A stretch of 64,000 bases of DNA from positions 62,001 through 126,000 of the forward strand of contig NZ_PYIX02000004.1 in assembly GCF_003024515.2 (NCBI RefSeq), read 5' to 3'. This document shows positions 9,275-19,481 of the stretch, piece by piece. A program made the position numbers and the translations under genes. A model generated the notes under the pieces. The model had not been told where the DNA came from, did not search any database, and saw only the letters and a program-made list of their open reading frames with translations. This DNA comes from Acinetobacter sichuanensis (lineage in GTDB: Bacteria; Pseudomonadota; Gammaproteobacteria; Pseudomonadales; Moraxellaceae). The first letter of the stretch is position 1. Every line of letters begins with the position of its first letter.

Positions 9275-9946
9275 ATGAGTATGATTGAGCCAGTGAAAAA
9301 CAGAACAATTCAAATCCACGTTCAGCCATTGGCTCAATTTATTGAAGGTACTCAAACAGACTTTACTTCTTTGCCAGAATTTAATTACTATAAAAAAAAT
9401 AAAATTTATCAACAACGTAATCAATATCTTTCCGATTTTATAAAACAGCCCATTCAAGATACAGATATTGTAAAAACGGAATTTGGTAAACCCCATTTAG
9501 TGCACTTTAAACATGTCGCTTTTAATCATTCCCATAGTCAAAATCATTATGCTTTAGCAATTTCTCAGCAAATACAAGATATTGGTGTAGATATTGAAGA
9601 TTTAAAGCGGAAAGTACGTTTTGATGCATTGGCAAAGCATGCTTTTCATCAAGATGAATATCAGAAATGGCAAGATTTAGACGGTGATATCGAATATTGG
9701 TTTAAGGTATGGACAACCAAAGAGGCGGTATTAAAAGCATCAGGTTTAGGCATTCGTTTAAGTTTAAATGAGTTAAATACTCATGCTCATCCTTTAGAAA
9801 ATGGTGGAATGTGTTCACATCCATTGATTGGTGTTTTTGCCTATCAAAACTTTCAGTTAGCACAGAGTATGTTAAGTATTGCTTGGCGTTCAGAATACTC
9901 TTGTAAAGGTTTTGCATTTCCAATGATTGATATTATTCAGCATTAA
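9275..9946 (+). CDS. 4'-phosphopantetheinyl transferase (APE cluster)
   Basis: 223 residues, Sfp/AcpT-type PPTase. The Mg/CoA-binding motifs are present: GVDIED (Asp106, Glu108) and WTTKEAVLKASGLG (Trp146, Lys149, Glu150). It would move phosphopantetheine from CoA onto the acyl carrier proteins encoded earlier in the APE operon, turning them from apo to holo form. The N-terminal 90 residues are more variable, as usual. The gene ends the operon: the next genes lie on the opposite strand and only a short spacer follows. Two in-frame ATGs (9275, 9281) could serve as start. Confidence 0.85.
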   Translation: MSMIEPVKNRTIQIHVQPLAQFIEGTQTDFTSLPEFNYYKKNKIYQQRNQYLSDFIKQPIQDTDIVKTEFGKPHLVHFKHVAFNHSHSQNHYALAISQQIQDIGVDIEDLKRKVRFDALAKHAFHQDEYQKWQDLDGDIEYWFKVWTTKEAVLKASGLGIRLSLNELNTHAHPLENGGMCSHPLIGVFAYQNFQLAQSMLSIAWRSEYSCKGFAFPMIDIIQH

Positions 9947-9972
9947 TTTTTTCTTTTTTTCAATTGAGCAAT

Positions 9973-9997
9973 AAAAAAGCCCATCCGAAGATGAGCC
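9973..9997 (-). terminator. Intrinsic terminator downstream of secF
   Basis: Seven-pair stem 9979-9985 / 9990-9996 (one wobble in the minus-strand RNA) with a CGAA/TTCG tetraloop, followed on the minus strand by six U (9973-9978). It lies just after the secF stop. Confidence 0.8.
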
Positions 9998-10014
9998 ATT
10001 TTCAAAACTTTGTA

Positions 10015-10998
10015 TTAGTGGGGAATTTGTTCTTCATCTTCAAATTCAGGTTTAACTTGAACAACAAAGTCCTGACGGCTCAGACCGCGCCATAAAGCGA
10101 AGGCTGTACCAATATAGATAGAAGAATATGTACCTACAAATACACCAATGAACATTGCAACAGAGAACCAATGTAAACCATCACCGCCTAAGAACATCAT
10201 TGCCATAACAACAAGCAAAAGCGTCATAGAGGTATGGATGGTACGACGTAGTGTTTCCGTCAATGCAGAGTTCACAACTTCAAGTGGTGTTGCACCACGA
10301 ATCTTACGGAAGTTTTCACGAATACGGTCTGAAACAACAATGTTATCGTTGAGTGAGAAACCAATTAACGCAAGAATTGCCGCGAGAACTGTTAAGTCAA
10401 ACGGCCACTGCATCATGGCAAAAATACCCACGGTCACAATAACATCATGAAGTAAAGATAAAACTGCACCCAGTGCGAGTTTAAACTCAAAACGAATAGT
10501 GACATAAACGAGCATGAGCAGCATTGCGAGCGCAACAGCACCCGCAGAGCGGATATAAAGCTCATTACCGACTTGACCACCAACAGAGTCAACTTTATGT
10601 ACTTTAGCTGGGTTATCTGGTAACTGTACTGCTTTAGTTAATGCATTATTAAGATCTTCAACATTAATGTCTTGTACTGGCATACGTACAATTAAATCTT
10701 TGTTAGAACCTAAAGTTTGCACAACCGCATCTTTAAAGCCTGCTTTATCTAATGTTTTGATTACATCAGTAGTTTTTGCTTCATGTTGATAGTTAAGTTC
10801 AGCAGAAACTCCACCCGTAAAGTCCAAACCTAAATTTAGACCTTTGGTGACAATAAAGAAAATACTGGCAATGGTGAGAATGATCGAAAGGATTGCTGCA
10901 GGTTTTGCAATCTTCATAAAGTTGATGATTTTTTCATCATCAGGGCGACCATACTTTTTGGCTTTTTGCTCTTGAGGTTGAGTCACATCAGTCATCAT
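10015..10998 (-). CDS. secF: Protein translocase subunit SecF
   Basis: 327 residues, usual SecF size. The N-terminal helix (ILSIILTIASIFFIV) is followed by GLNLGLDFTGGVSAEL, the FTGG signature shared by SecD and SecF. Then come a periplasmic domain (about 65-150) and five membrane helices, including the conserved GFSLNDNIVVSDRIREN block. With SecD and YajC it forms the SecDF-YajC complex that uses proton flow to help pull proteins through SecYEG. It lies 7 bases after secD, so the two are co-transcribed. Confidence 0.97.
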   Translation of the reverse strand: MMTDVTQPQEQKAKKYGRPDDEKIINFMKIAKPAAILSIILTIASIFFIVTKGLNLGLDFTGGVSAELNYQHEAKTTDVIKTLDKAGFKDAVVQTLGSNKDLIVRMPVQDINVEDLNNALTKAVQLPDNPAKVHKVDSVGGQVGNELYIRSAGAVALAMLLMLVYVTIRFEFKLALGAVLSLLHDVIVTVGIFAMMQWPFDLTVLAAILALIGFSLNDNIVVSDRIRENFRKIRGATPLEVVNSALTETLRRTIHTSMTLLLVVMAMMFLGGDGLHWFSVAMFIGVFVGTYSSIYIGTAFALWRGLSRQDFVVQVKPEFEDEEQIPH

Positions 10999-11005
10999 AG
11001 ATCTC

Positions 11006-12904
11006 CTATATGCTCAACTTTTTCAAGTTGCGTTTTTTACCATAAATGATCTGTACGATAGCGCGAGTAACTGTAATCGCAGTAAACATTGAGCAAACAA
11101 TACCAATCATCAATGTCACAGCGAAGCCTTTAATCGGACCTGTACCAATCGCAAATAAGATAAATGCAACCAAAAAGGTGGTTAAGTTGGAGTCAAAGAT
11201 TGTGTTATAAGCACGATCATAACCTGCCACAATCGCCTGTTTAGGGGAGGCGCCCCATCGCATTTCTTCTCGTATTCGTTCACAAATCAGAACGTTCGCA
11301 TCGACTGCCATCCCGATGGTGATGACGATACCCGCAATACCAGGTAAAGTGAGCGAAGCACCAATCCAAGACATCACTGTTAAGAGCATTGCAAGGTTAA
11401 TCACTAATGCTAAATCTGCAATAACACCAAAGACACGGAAGAATACAACCATCCAAATTGCGACAAGAATGAAACCAACTTGAGTTGAAAGTACACCTTT
11501 ATCAATGTTTTCTTGACCAAGGCTTGGACCCACAACACGTTCTTCAACAAAGTACATTGGGGCAGCTAAAGCACCTGCACGTAACATCAAGGCAAGTTCA
11601 GCCGCTTCTTGTGGTGAATCTAGACCTGTAATACGGAACTGAGCACCTAGCACAGCTTGAATCGTTGCTGCGTTGATGACGACAGATTCGGTAAATGGCG
11701 TACGAACTTCTGTTTGAACACCTGTAGTTGGGTCGGTTATATATTCAATTTTTTGTTTATTTTCAATAAACAATACCGCCATACGTTTACCAACAGCATT
11801 ACGTGTCGCATCTGCCATGAGCTTACCACCAGCGTTGTCTAAAGTAATATTTACTTCAGCTCCGCCAGTATCTTGGCTAAAACCACTCGATGCATTTTGA
11901 ACACGTTCACCTGTTAAAATACGGTTACGGTTTAATAATAACTGTTTGCCACTGTCTAAAGTTTCATAAGCAAATAGCTCTGTTCCTGGTGGAACAGGTT
12001 GACCATTAGACTGACCATAAGGTGTTACATATTGATCATTCAAATCAGAAACTAAGCGGAATTCTAAGTTAGCAGTACGCCCCAAAACACGTTTTGCTTC
12101 GGCTGTATCTTGTACACCAGGCAATTCCACAACAATACGATTACTACCTTGGCTTTGTACTAAAGCTTCAGCTACACCTAACTCATTGATACGGTTACGT
12201 AAAGTGGTCAAGTTTTGATTTAAAGCATAAGACTGAATCTCTTGCTTTGTTGTATCATTATAGGTGAGTTTTAAAGTAGAACCTGTATCGGTTGCAAGTG
12301 CTTGCTGAGTATATTTATTGCCATCACGACGTAGAAAATCCATAGCAGCAGCACGATCATCATTATTTGCAAATAACAAAGTAATCGTATTGTTGTTTAG
12401 CGTTAAGCTATTGAATTTAATTTTTTGCTCACGTAAATCACGACGTAAATCTGTTGCTGAGGTTTCCATACGTTGTGCAATTGCTTTGTCCATATCTACT
12501 TCAAGTAGAAAATGAACACCACCACGTAAGTCCAGACCTAGTTTCATTGGCTTAGCACCAATTTTTTGTAACCATTCTGGTGTGGTTGGCGCAAGGTTTA
12601 ATGCAACAACATAATTATCACCTAAACCTTTGCGTAAAGCTTCTTGTGCTTTAAGTTGGGCATCAGATGAACTTACACGCAACAATGCAGCATTGTTGGT
12701 AAAAGTATTATCATGAGTGGCAATATTGTCACTTTTTAATATTTGCTCTGCTTTTTGTATGACAGACTGATCAATCTGAGTACCAGCCTTGGCACCAGAA
12801 ATTTGAACAGCAGGCTCATCAGGATACAAACTTGGCAGTGCGTATAATGTACTGACCACGAGAACAACGAGGATCAGTAGATATTTCCATGCAGGGTAAC
12901 GCAT
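11006..12904 (-). CDS. secD: Protein translocase subunit SecD
   Basis: 632 residues. After the N-terminal helix comes MKLGLDLRGGVHFLLEVD (family motif DLRGG), a large P1 periplasmic region (about 120-450) with the ELPGVQD and LGAQFRITG blocks, and a C-terminal six-helix RND bundle with GMAVDANVLICERIREE. It works with SecF in the inner membrane. The SD is weak (AAGAAG about 10 bases before the ATG), and a hairpin with a U-run sits between yajC and this gene, so its expression may be lower than that of yajC. Confidence 0.97.
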   Translation of the reverse strand: MRYPAWKYLLILVVLVVSTLYALPSLYPDEPAVQISGAKAGTQIDQSVIQKAEQILKSDNIATHDNTFTNNAALLRVSSSDAQLKAQEALRKGLGDNYVVALNLAPTTPEWLQKIGAKPMKLGLDLRGGVHFLLEVDMDKAIAQRMETSATDLRRDLREQKIKFNSLTLNNNTITLLFANNDDRAAAMDFLRRDGNKYTQQALATDTGSTLKLTYNDTTKQEIQSYALNQNLTTLRNRINELGVAEALVQSQGSNRIVVELPGVQDTAEAKRVLGRTANLEFRLVSDLNDQYVTPYGQSNGQPVPPGTELFAYETLDSGKQLLLNRNRILTGERVQNASSGFSQDTGGAEVNITLDNAGGKLMADATRNAVGKRMAVLFIENKQKIEYITDPTTGVQTEVRTPFTESVVINAATIQAVLGAQFRITGLDSPQEAAELALMLRAGALAAPMYFVEERVVGPSLGQENIDKGVLSTQVGFILVAIWMVVFFRVFGVIADLALVINLAMLLTVMSWIGASLTLPGIAGIVITIGMAVDANVLICERIREEMRWGASPKQAIVAGYDRAYNTIFDSNLTTFLVAFILFAIGTGPIKGFAVTLMIGIVCSMFTAITVTRAIVQIIYGKKRNLKKLSI

Positions 12905-12923
12905 TCGCTTTCTTCTTAAAATG

Positions 12924-12948
12924 AAAAAGTCGTGCGAGGAGCACGACT
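12924..12948 (-). terminator. Terminator-like hairpin between yajC and secD
   Basis: Perfect 8-bp stem 12928-12935 / 12941-12948 with a 5-base loop. On the minus strand it is followed by five U (12924-12928). It lies between the yajC stop (12958) and the secD start (12904), so it should cause partial termination within the operon unless secD has its own promoter. Confidence 0.7.
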
Positions 12949-12957
12949 GCTTTATGA

Positions 12958-13287
12958 TTAAAGGTTATTTAATGTGCCTTCAGGAAGTACTGAAATGACA
13001 CTAGCACGTTGTATTTTTACTTCATTACCGCGATTTAGCTCAATAACAGCAAAGTCACCTTCAAGTTTGATGACACGTCCCATTAGACCGCCAGCAAAAA
13101 CAACTTCACTACCAACGCCTAAACTGTCAATCAGTGTACGGTGTTCTTTGGCACGTTTAGCTTGAGGACGCCAGATGAGAAAATAGAAGATTGCAACAAA
13201 AACAGCAATCATCAATAAGTTAGCCATCATGCTTGGACCTTGTGCAGGTGCCTCAGCTGCATGAGCAGCAGAAATAAATAAACTCAT
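12958..13287 (-). CDS. yajC: Sec translocon accessory protein YajC
   Basis: 109 residues: a short Ala-rich exported N-terminus, one membrane helix (about residues 20-38, MMANLLMIAVFVAIFYFLI) followed by the cytosolic start WRPQAKRAKEHR, and the conserved GSEVVFAGGLMGRVIKLEGDFAVIEL beta domain. It associates with SecDF. The order yajC-secD-secF downstream of tgt is standard in gammaproteobacteria. Confidence 0.96.
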   Translation of the reverse strand: MSLFISAAHAAEAPAQGPSMMANLLMIAVFVAIFYFLIWRPQAKRAKEHRTLIDSLGVGSEVVFAGGLMGRVIKLEGDFAVIELNRGNEVKIQRASVISVLPEGTLNNL

Positions 13288-13415
13288 TTTAGTTTCCTAA
13301 AGTTAAATAACTGGTGTCAAAAACATGACATTTAAATTGACTTGTTCTGCAATTTACCTTGTCTTGTGGTTCAGCGCAAATCCTGTTGAATGAAAAAACA
13401 TTCCTATTTTAGTGA

Positions 13416-14618
<1,203 letters not shown>

Positions 14619-14761
14619 TTATGGTGAATTGCTAGTCATCATAAAGACTAAATATGAATTGAAAATGAAGGCAATCAACGGCCTTGATCAAAGCTGAATG
14701 ACAGCAAGCGCACTTGCTGTATTTTAGAGGATGCGTTTAGTAAATTGATGAGTTTGAAAAA

Positions 14762-16189
14762 TTATGGATTAAATTCAAATGTCTCTGGGTTTATATGCTG
14801 AATAGAATCATGATTTAAGTTGTATTCTTTGAGTACATTGCTGATATTACTGCTGATATAGACCAAATCATCGGTGTCAGCCGAATAATAACGAAGACCA
14901 TTTTCATCAGGTTCAATGTCTTGATAGGGAAATTTTACAACTAAAGCTTGTAATTTTTTCAAAATAGCACGTGTTTTTAAACCTTGCATGGCTTGTAAAA
15001 CTTGAATGAGTAGAGAAGGTTCATTACTGTCTAAACCATGTAAAAACTCAGTCTCATAGGGTTTTTTATCATTTAAAAAAGAAAAGGTGTAAAAAGTACT
15101 TTTCCTTATTTCAAAATCAGGATGCTGTACAAATGGTTTTAGCTGCTGAAATTGCTGTTGTTCATCTTTTTGTAAAATGTAGCATGCAAAGCGAAAAGTT
15201 TCTTCATCCTGAACATGAGGCAGATATTCATAAATGCGTGAAATCCAATGTGGTAGGTCTTCTTCAATATACCAATGAATCAGTTTAACCGCAGTATTGA
15301 GTTGGGTTTTGAGTAACTCTTCCAAATAAGGCACAGCACGTTGAGCATCATGCTTTGAAACTAAAGACAAAATCATGATTTGATTTTCATTATTTTCATC
15401 AGGACAATATGCTAAAAGCTGTTGCAATGTATCTTGAGTTAAACTTTTCTTGAAATTTAAACCTTCTAAAATTTGATACTTCAACTGATGGTCTTGTGTA
15501 TTTTTATATCTTTGCATTAAATCGGATTCTGTTCCTCCCATTTGATAGCCAAACCACGCATGCGTATTTTGTAAATTGCCATCAATGACCTCATCTAACC
15601 AACGCTCATACCAGTCTAAAAAATGAGCTTCATCGCTAAATTTTGGTTTGTCATGATCAATGCTTATATTGACCACTTTGCCTGTATATATCCCATTGAG
15701 AATAAGGGCATGAGAATAACCACAGCCTTGAGAACCAATCACAAATAAACCACCAAAAATTTTGGCTTCTTGCTGCTCATACTCATAATCACTTAAATTT
15801 TCTGCATATAATTCTTGGATTTGAGCTTGCCATATTTCATGGGGGGTATCGGGTGTGAGCAAGGTTGGATTGGTCAGTAACGCTTGGTCAAAATCATTAG
15901 AAAATAACTGATATTGTTCCCCAAAAGGGTAGATCCCATAAAAAGGACCTGCCGCAGAATTTGAAAAAGATTCACCTGCATGACCAATTTCAGTTAAAAA
16001 AAGCTTATATTCAATTGGAAGTTGAATGCCATGTTGTTGTTCAAAATCAATAATTTTTTGCATGGGAATGGGCGCATTCAATTGATATTGATGTGCATCA
16101 GCACCAAAGACTTCTAAATCTGGATCGGCATGTTGAGCAGCGATTAATTTTGTTTTTATACGTTGAATTTGTGTTTGATAAGGCATCAT
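14762..16189 (-). CDS. SMI1/KNR4 (SUKH) domain protein with HEAT-like C-terminal half
   Basis: 475 residues. The first ~200 have the SUKH pattern: an N-terminal helix (IIDFEQQHGIQLPIEYKLFLTEIGHAG), a GPFYGIYPFGE block and IFVIG-type strands ending at a WYERWLDEVIDG helix. The C-terminal 250 residues form repeated helical pairs (PYLEELLK, QQLKPFVQHPDFEIRKSTFYTF, PSLLIQVLQAM), suggesting HEAT-like repeats. SUKH proteins are often immunity proteins for polymorphic toxins or scaffolds, but no toxin gene is adjacent. It interrupts the usual queA-tgt pairing. The start could be either of two consecutive ATGs. Function unknown. Confidence 0.7.
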   Translation of the reverse strand: MMPYQTQIQRIKTKLIAAQHADPDLEVFGADAHQYQLNAPIPMQKIIDFEQQHGIQLPIEYKLFLTEIGHAGESFSNSAAGPFYGIYPFGEQYQLFSNDFDQALLTNPTLLTPDTPHEIWQAQIQELYAENLSDYEYEQQEAKIFGGLFVIGSQGCGYSHALILNGIYTGKVVNISIDHDKPKFSDEAHFLDWYERWLDEVIDGNLQNTHAWFGYQMGGTESDLMQRYKNTQDHQLKYQILEGLNFKKSLTQDTLQQLLAYCPDENNENQIMILSLVSKHDAQRAVPYLEELLKTQLNTAVKLIHWYIEEDLPHWISRIYEYLPHVQDEETFRFACYILQKDEQQQFQQLKPFVQHPDFEIRKSTFYTFSFLNDKKPYETEFLHGLDSNEPSLLIQVLQAMQGLKTRAILKKLQALVVKFPYQDIEPDENGLRYYSADTDDLVYISSNISNVLKEYNLNHDSIQHINPETFEFNP

Positions 16190-16196
16190 TGTTATA

Positions 16197-16227
16197 AATG
16201 GGTGTGATTGAAAAAATCACACCCATT
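16197..16227 (-). terminator. 13-bp perfect hairpin between queA and the SUKH gene
   Basis: Perfect inverted repeat 16197-16209 / 16215-16227 with a 5-base loop, 8 bases upstream of the SUKH start and about 50 bases after the queA stop. There is no U-run after the stem on either strand, so it may be a terminator with atypical tail or a protein-binding palindrome. Confidence 0.4.
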
Positions 16228-16278
16228 CTAAAGTTAAAATTTAAAAGTACGCAAGCATGAGCTGCAAAATTTAACCAA

Positions 16279-17316
16279 TTAAATGGCAGCTTTTTCAATC
16301 AACATCGCATCACCATAACTAAAGAAACGATATTTACTTGCAACAGCATGCTGATAAGCATTGAGAATATTTTCTTTATTTGAAAGTGCAGAAACTAACA
16401 TCAGCAAAGTCGATTCTGGTAAATGGAAATTTGTAATTAAACGATCAACTGCACAAAACTGATAACCTGGATAAATAAAAATTTGTGTATCACCTGTCCA
16501 AGCGCCAATTTTTCCGCCACACGCTTGTGCAGCACTTTCAATTGCCCGTGTCGCAGTTGTACCAATCGCAATCACTTTATTGCCACGCGCTCGTGTTTCT
16601 TGAATCATTTGAGCAGCATGTTCTGACACTTCGCACCATTCACTGTGCATAATGTGATTTTCAATATCTGTGGTACGCACAGGTAAAAATGTTCCTGCGC
16701 CGACATGTAAAGTCACAAAGGTTTTTTGAATGCCTTTTTGTGCTAACTTTTCTAATAAATTTTGATCAAAATGCAAACTTGCTGTTGGCGCAGCGACACT
16801 TGCCAGTTTTGTTGGATCATTAAATACAGTTTGATAGCGCTCAGTGTCAATTGCTTCAGCCTCACGATTAAAATAAGGTGGAATAGGTAACTGACCATAT
16901 AAATCTAAAACTTGTAAAATTGGTTGAGAAAATTCAACAACAAATAAGTTTTCATGTCGACCTGTGACAGTCACTTTGACTTCATCTTTTCCAATAAATA
17001 GTTCTGCACCTGCTTTTGGTGAATTACTGGCTTTGATATGACAATGCGCTGTTGTTTGATCAAAGATACGTTCAACCAAAATTTCAACAGCACCTCCAGT
17101 TGCACGTTTGCCTTTTAATCGTGCTTTCATCACTTTGGTGTCATTTAACACCATTAAGTCACCTTCTTCAAAGAGATCAAGAATGTCTGCGAAATGGTGA
17201 TCTTGATATGTGCCATCAGCATTTAAATGAAGTAAGCGAGATGCGCTACGAGTTTCTAATGGATAGCGTGCAATAAGTTCATCAGGGAGATCAAATTTAA
17301 AGTCAGAGAGTTGCAT
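16279..17316 (-). CDS. queA: S-adenosylmethionine:tRNA ribosyltransferase-isomerase
   Basis: 345 residues, normal QueA length. It builds epoxyqueuosine in tRNA from the SAM ribosyl moiety, after Tgt. Family blocks: the N-terminal [59 protein letters not shown], the [12 protein letters not shown] [25 protein letters not shown], and [17 protein letters not shown] near the end. The start is 174 bases from the tRNA-Leu gene, which faces away from it. Confidence 0.97.
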   Translation of the reverse strand: MQLSDFKFDLPDELIARYPLETRSASRLLHLNADGTYQDHHFADILDLFEEGDLMVLNDTKVMKARLKGKRATGGAVEILVERIFDQTTAHCHIKASNSPKAGAELFIGKDEVKVTVTGRHENLFVVEFSQPILQVLDLYGQLPIPPYFNREAEAIDTERYQTVFNDPTKLASVAAPTASLHFDQNLLEKLAQKGIQKTFVTLHVGAGTFLPVRTTDIENHIMHSEWCEVSEHAAQMIQETRARGNKVIAIGTTATRAIESAAQACGGKIGAWTGDTQIFIYPGYQFCAVDRLITNFHLPESTLLMLVSALSNKENILNAYQHAVASKYRFFSYGDAMLIEKAAI

Positions 17317-17448
17317 AAGTACAATAAAATATAGGCAGTAAAACTGGATGTAGTATAGTCTTTTTTAAAATAAATCGTTCGGATTGAGTTTTTTTTAATC
17401 TAAAAAAATAAAAATGAATTAAAAATATACAAATAAAAAGCTTGTCGA

Positions 17449-17476
17449 TTGACAACATTCAGAAAAACGCTATTAT
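17449..17476 (+). promoter_or_regulatory. Sigma-70 promoter of tRNA-Leu
   Basis: TTGACA at 17449-17454 and TATTAT at 17471-17476, separated by 16 bases, with the tRNA starting 15 bases after the -10 box. The -35 is a perfect consensus match. Confidence 0.8.
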
Positions 17477-17490
17477 AGCCACACAACCTT

Positions 17491-17578
17491 TCCCGAGGTG
17501 GTGAAATTGGTAGACGCGGTGGATTCAAAATCCACTATCAGAGATGATGTGTCGGTTCGAGTCCGACCCTCGGGACCA
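17491..17578 (+). tRNA. tRNA-Leu(CAA)
   Basis: 88 bases including an encoded CCA (17576-17578). The acceptor stem TCCCGAG (17491-17497) pairs with CTCGGGA (17569-17575). The anticodon stem 17519-17523 / 17531-17535 encloses the loop TTCAAAA, so the anticodon is CAA (17526-17528) and reads UUG. A long variable arm and the GGTTCGAGTCC T-arm fit leucine tRNA. Its 3' end is the attachment site of the element that follows, and the gene remains intact. Confidence 0.97.
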
Positions 17579-17586
17579 CAGATATA
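17558..17586 (+). repeat. Left attachment-site repeat (tRNA-Leu 3' end)
   Basis: The tRNA T-arm/acceptor segment plus GATATA matches 28440-28465 with one substitution, one 1-base gap and one 2-base gap. The shared core GACCCTCGG (17565-17573) is identical. Confidence 0.7.
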
Positions 17587-17620
17587 AAATTATATGCCAA
17601 CATACAGCATATAAGCTTCG

Positions 17621-17653
17621 AAAGCCCTGATAATTCAGGGCTTTGTTGTTTTT
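17621..17653 (+). terminator. Intrinsic terminator after tRNA-Leu (element-borne)
   Basis: Perfect 10-bp stem 17621-17630 / 17635-17644 with a TAAT loop, then GTTGTTTTT. It ends the tRNA transcript; because it lies inside the element it replaces the original chromosomal terminator now at 28470-28508. Confidence 0.85.
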
Positions 17654-17696
17654 AAATGCTGAAACATACAAACATATACCACTATACAGCGTAAAA

Positions 17697-17721
17697 TAAT
17701 AAGGATACATTTGAGGATATA
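17697..17721 (+). repeat. Left copy of 25-bp subterminal direct repeat
   Basis: 23 of 25 bases match 28363-28387, near the other end of the element. It contains two GGATA motifs and lies directly before the integrase gene, as expected for recombinase arm sites or an integrase operator. Confidence 0.65.
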
Positions 17722-17766
17722 TCCACTGCGGTCAACTTCCGTATCCTCATTCGGAGTGAAATCCTT

Positions 17767-19137
17767 ATGGCTAAACAGATTAAGCCACTTTCTTCTACTC
17801 AATGTGATAGCGCAAAACCTAAAGAAAAAGATTACAGCTTGTATGATGGGCAAGGGTTGATTTTATTCGTCCGTAAAAATGGCTCGAAAGTTTGGCGATT
17901 CAAATATAAAAGACCTAATGGTAAAGATGGATTAATGACATTGGGCAACTACCCAGCCCTTACGTTAAAAGAAGCTCGGGAACGTAGAGCCATTTATTTA
18001 AATCAATTAGCCAATAATGTTGACCCCATAAATCAAATAAAAATTGAAGAAGCCAAAAATAGTGATGAGTTTAGCTTTGAACGAATTGCACGAGATTGGC
18101 ATGAAGCTTATGTGGCGACTGGTAAGTGGAATCAAGCCACGGCAAGAAAAGCCCTAAGCAATTTCGAAATGTACGTTTTCCCTGTTATTGGTAGTAAACA
18201 GATAGACACGATTAAAACCCGAGATTTATATAGCGTCCTGAGTAAAATTGAGGAAAAGGGCTATTTAGAAATCGTGAGTAAAACACGCCAAAGATTTTCA
18301 GGCATTTTCGCCTATGCCATCACTAAGGGTTATATCGACCTTAGCCCAGCCGTGGCATTGAGTGATGCAATTACGATTACAAGAAAGACAAAGCACTATC
18401 CTAAATTGCCATTGGTACGATTGCCTGAATTTTTCAGCCGTTTAAGGAATGACGGAGGCAACCCAATTACCAAGCTGTGCTTAGAATTTGCCTTGCATAC
18501 TTTTGCCCGATCTAGTGAGCTACGATTTGCACGCTGGAATGAGTTTGATTTTGATAAAAAGATATGGACCATACCGCCCACTAGGGAATTGATTACAGGA
18601 TATAAAGATTCTCACAGAGGCGCAAAGATGAAAGAAAAGCATCTTATCCCTTTATCCCCGCAAGCATTGAAACTCATTAAAGAAACACAGGTTTATAGCG
18701 GTATTTCCTTAAATGTATTTCCTAATAGCGTAGATATGGGTGGTTTTCTGAGTGAAAACACAGTCAATGACATGATTAGGCGTATGGGTTACAGCACCCA
18801 AGATGATGTATGTATTCATGGCTTTAGGGGCATGGCATGTGGTGCATTGATTGAAAGCACTTTATTTACTGAGGATGCCGTAGAGAAGCAAATGAGTCAT
18901 CAAGAACGAAATGGCGTTAGATTGGCTTATATGCACCATGCTGAATTTATGGAAGAACGCAGAATGATGCTTTGTTGGTGGAGTGATTACCTAGAAGCCA
19001 ACCAAGAGAAATTTATTAGCCCGATGGAGTTTAGCCTTTCATTGATGGAGCAGGCAAAGCAGGGCGTAATTAACATTAAATATGCGAAGTTGATTAAGCT
19101 TAAATTGGCTGAAATGACAAATTCTTTCATTGCTTAA
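17767..19137 (+). CDS. int: P4-type tyrosine integrase
   Basis: 456 residues. The N-terminal DUF4102 arm-binding domain (LYDGQGLILFVRKNGSKVW, TLGNYPALTLKEARER) is followed by a SAM-like core-binding domain (about 102-200) and the catalytic domain with Arg248 (FARSSEL), His351 and Arg354 (HGFR), His378 and nucleophile Tyr388 (RLAYMHH). All catalytic residues are present, so the enzyme looks active. GGAGTG lies 8 bases before the ATG. It starts 188 bases from the tRNA 3' end and would catalyse site-specific integration into and excision from tRNA-Leu. An 8-bp inverted repeat (17698-17705 / 17761-17768) spans its leader and could be an autoregulatory site. Confidence 0.95.
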   Translation: MAKQIKPLSSTQCDSAKPKEKDYSLYDGQGLILFVRKNGSKVWRFKYKRPNGKDGLMTLGNYPALTLKEARERRAIYLNQLANNVDPINQIKIEEAKNSDEFSFERIARDWHEAYVATGKWNQATARKALSNFEMYVFPVIGSKQIDTIKTRDLYSVLSKIEEKGYLEIVSKTRQRFSGIFAYAITKGYIDLSPAVALSDAITITRKTKHYPKLPLVRLPEFFSRLRNDGGNPITKLCLEFALHTFARSSELRFARWNEFDFDKKIWTIPPTRELITGYKDSHRGAKMKEKHLIPLSPQALKLIKETQVYSGISLNVFPNSVDMGGFLSENTVNDMIRRMGYSTQDDVCIHGFRGMACGALIESTLFTEDAVEKQMSHQERNGVRLAYMHHAEFMEERRMMLCWWSDYLEANQEKFISPMEFSLSLMEQAKQGVINIKYAKLIKLKLAEMTNSFIA

Positions 19138-19231
19138 TTAGGCGTAAATGGCATACGCAAAAACAGCCTTTAAATTGTGAATTTTGCCAAAACTCTAATT
19201 CTTATGTTTTACGGATATGGTGTTTTTTTGA

Positions 19232-19481
19232 GTGTTACAGGTGTTACTAGGTTACATTATTGTTTTATAAGGAATTAATTATAAATAGCTGTAACACTTT
19301 TTATTTAATAGGTTACACATTTGTTTTTATTGAATTATTTTAAATTTTAAAACCTTTTTTTTGTGGCTGTAACCTACTTTTAAACAGGATTTTACGTCAT
19401 AAAATGAATGTTTTTCATTACATAAATTACTGTTTTATAAGTGTTAAATTTAAAATCTAGGCTGTAACCACTTTTGTAACC
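19232..19481. repeat. Iteron cluster A (GTTAC/GTAAC repeats), candidate replication origin
   Basis: Within a 595-base gene-free, AT-rich stretch (19138-19732) the pentamer GTTAC or its complement occurs at 19234, 19243, 19251, 19291, 19312, 19369, 19464 and 19476, mostly as (G)GTGTTAC or CTGTAACC. TGTTTTATAA occurs twice (19261-19270 and 19431-19440). The same two motifs recur downstream of the helicase gene at 26348-26625. Repeated sites at two loci flanking a P4-type primase/helicase suggest origin elements. Confidence 0.6.

Noticed and set aside
17525..17853. Minus-strand reading frames across the tRNA and integrase start
   Set aside because: They overlap a tRNA and a well-supported gene on the other strand and show no domain.
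19232..19481. Possible CRISPR from the repeated GTAAC motif
   Set aside because: The repeats are short, irregularly spaced and in both orientations; iterons fit better.
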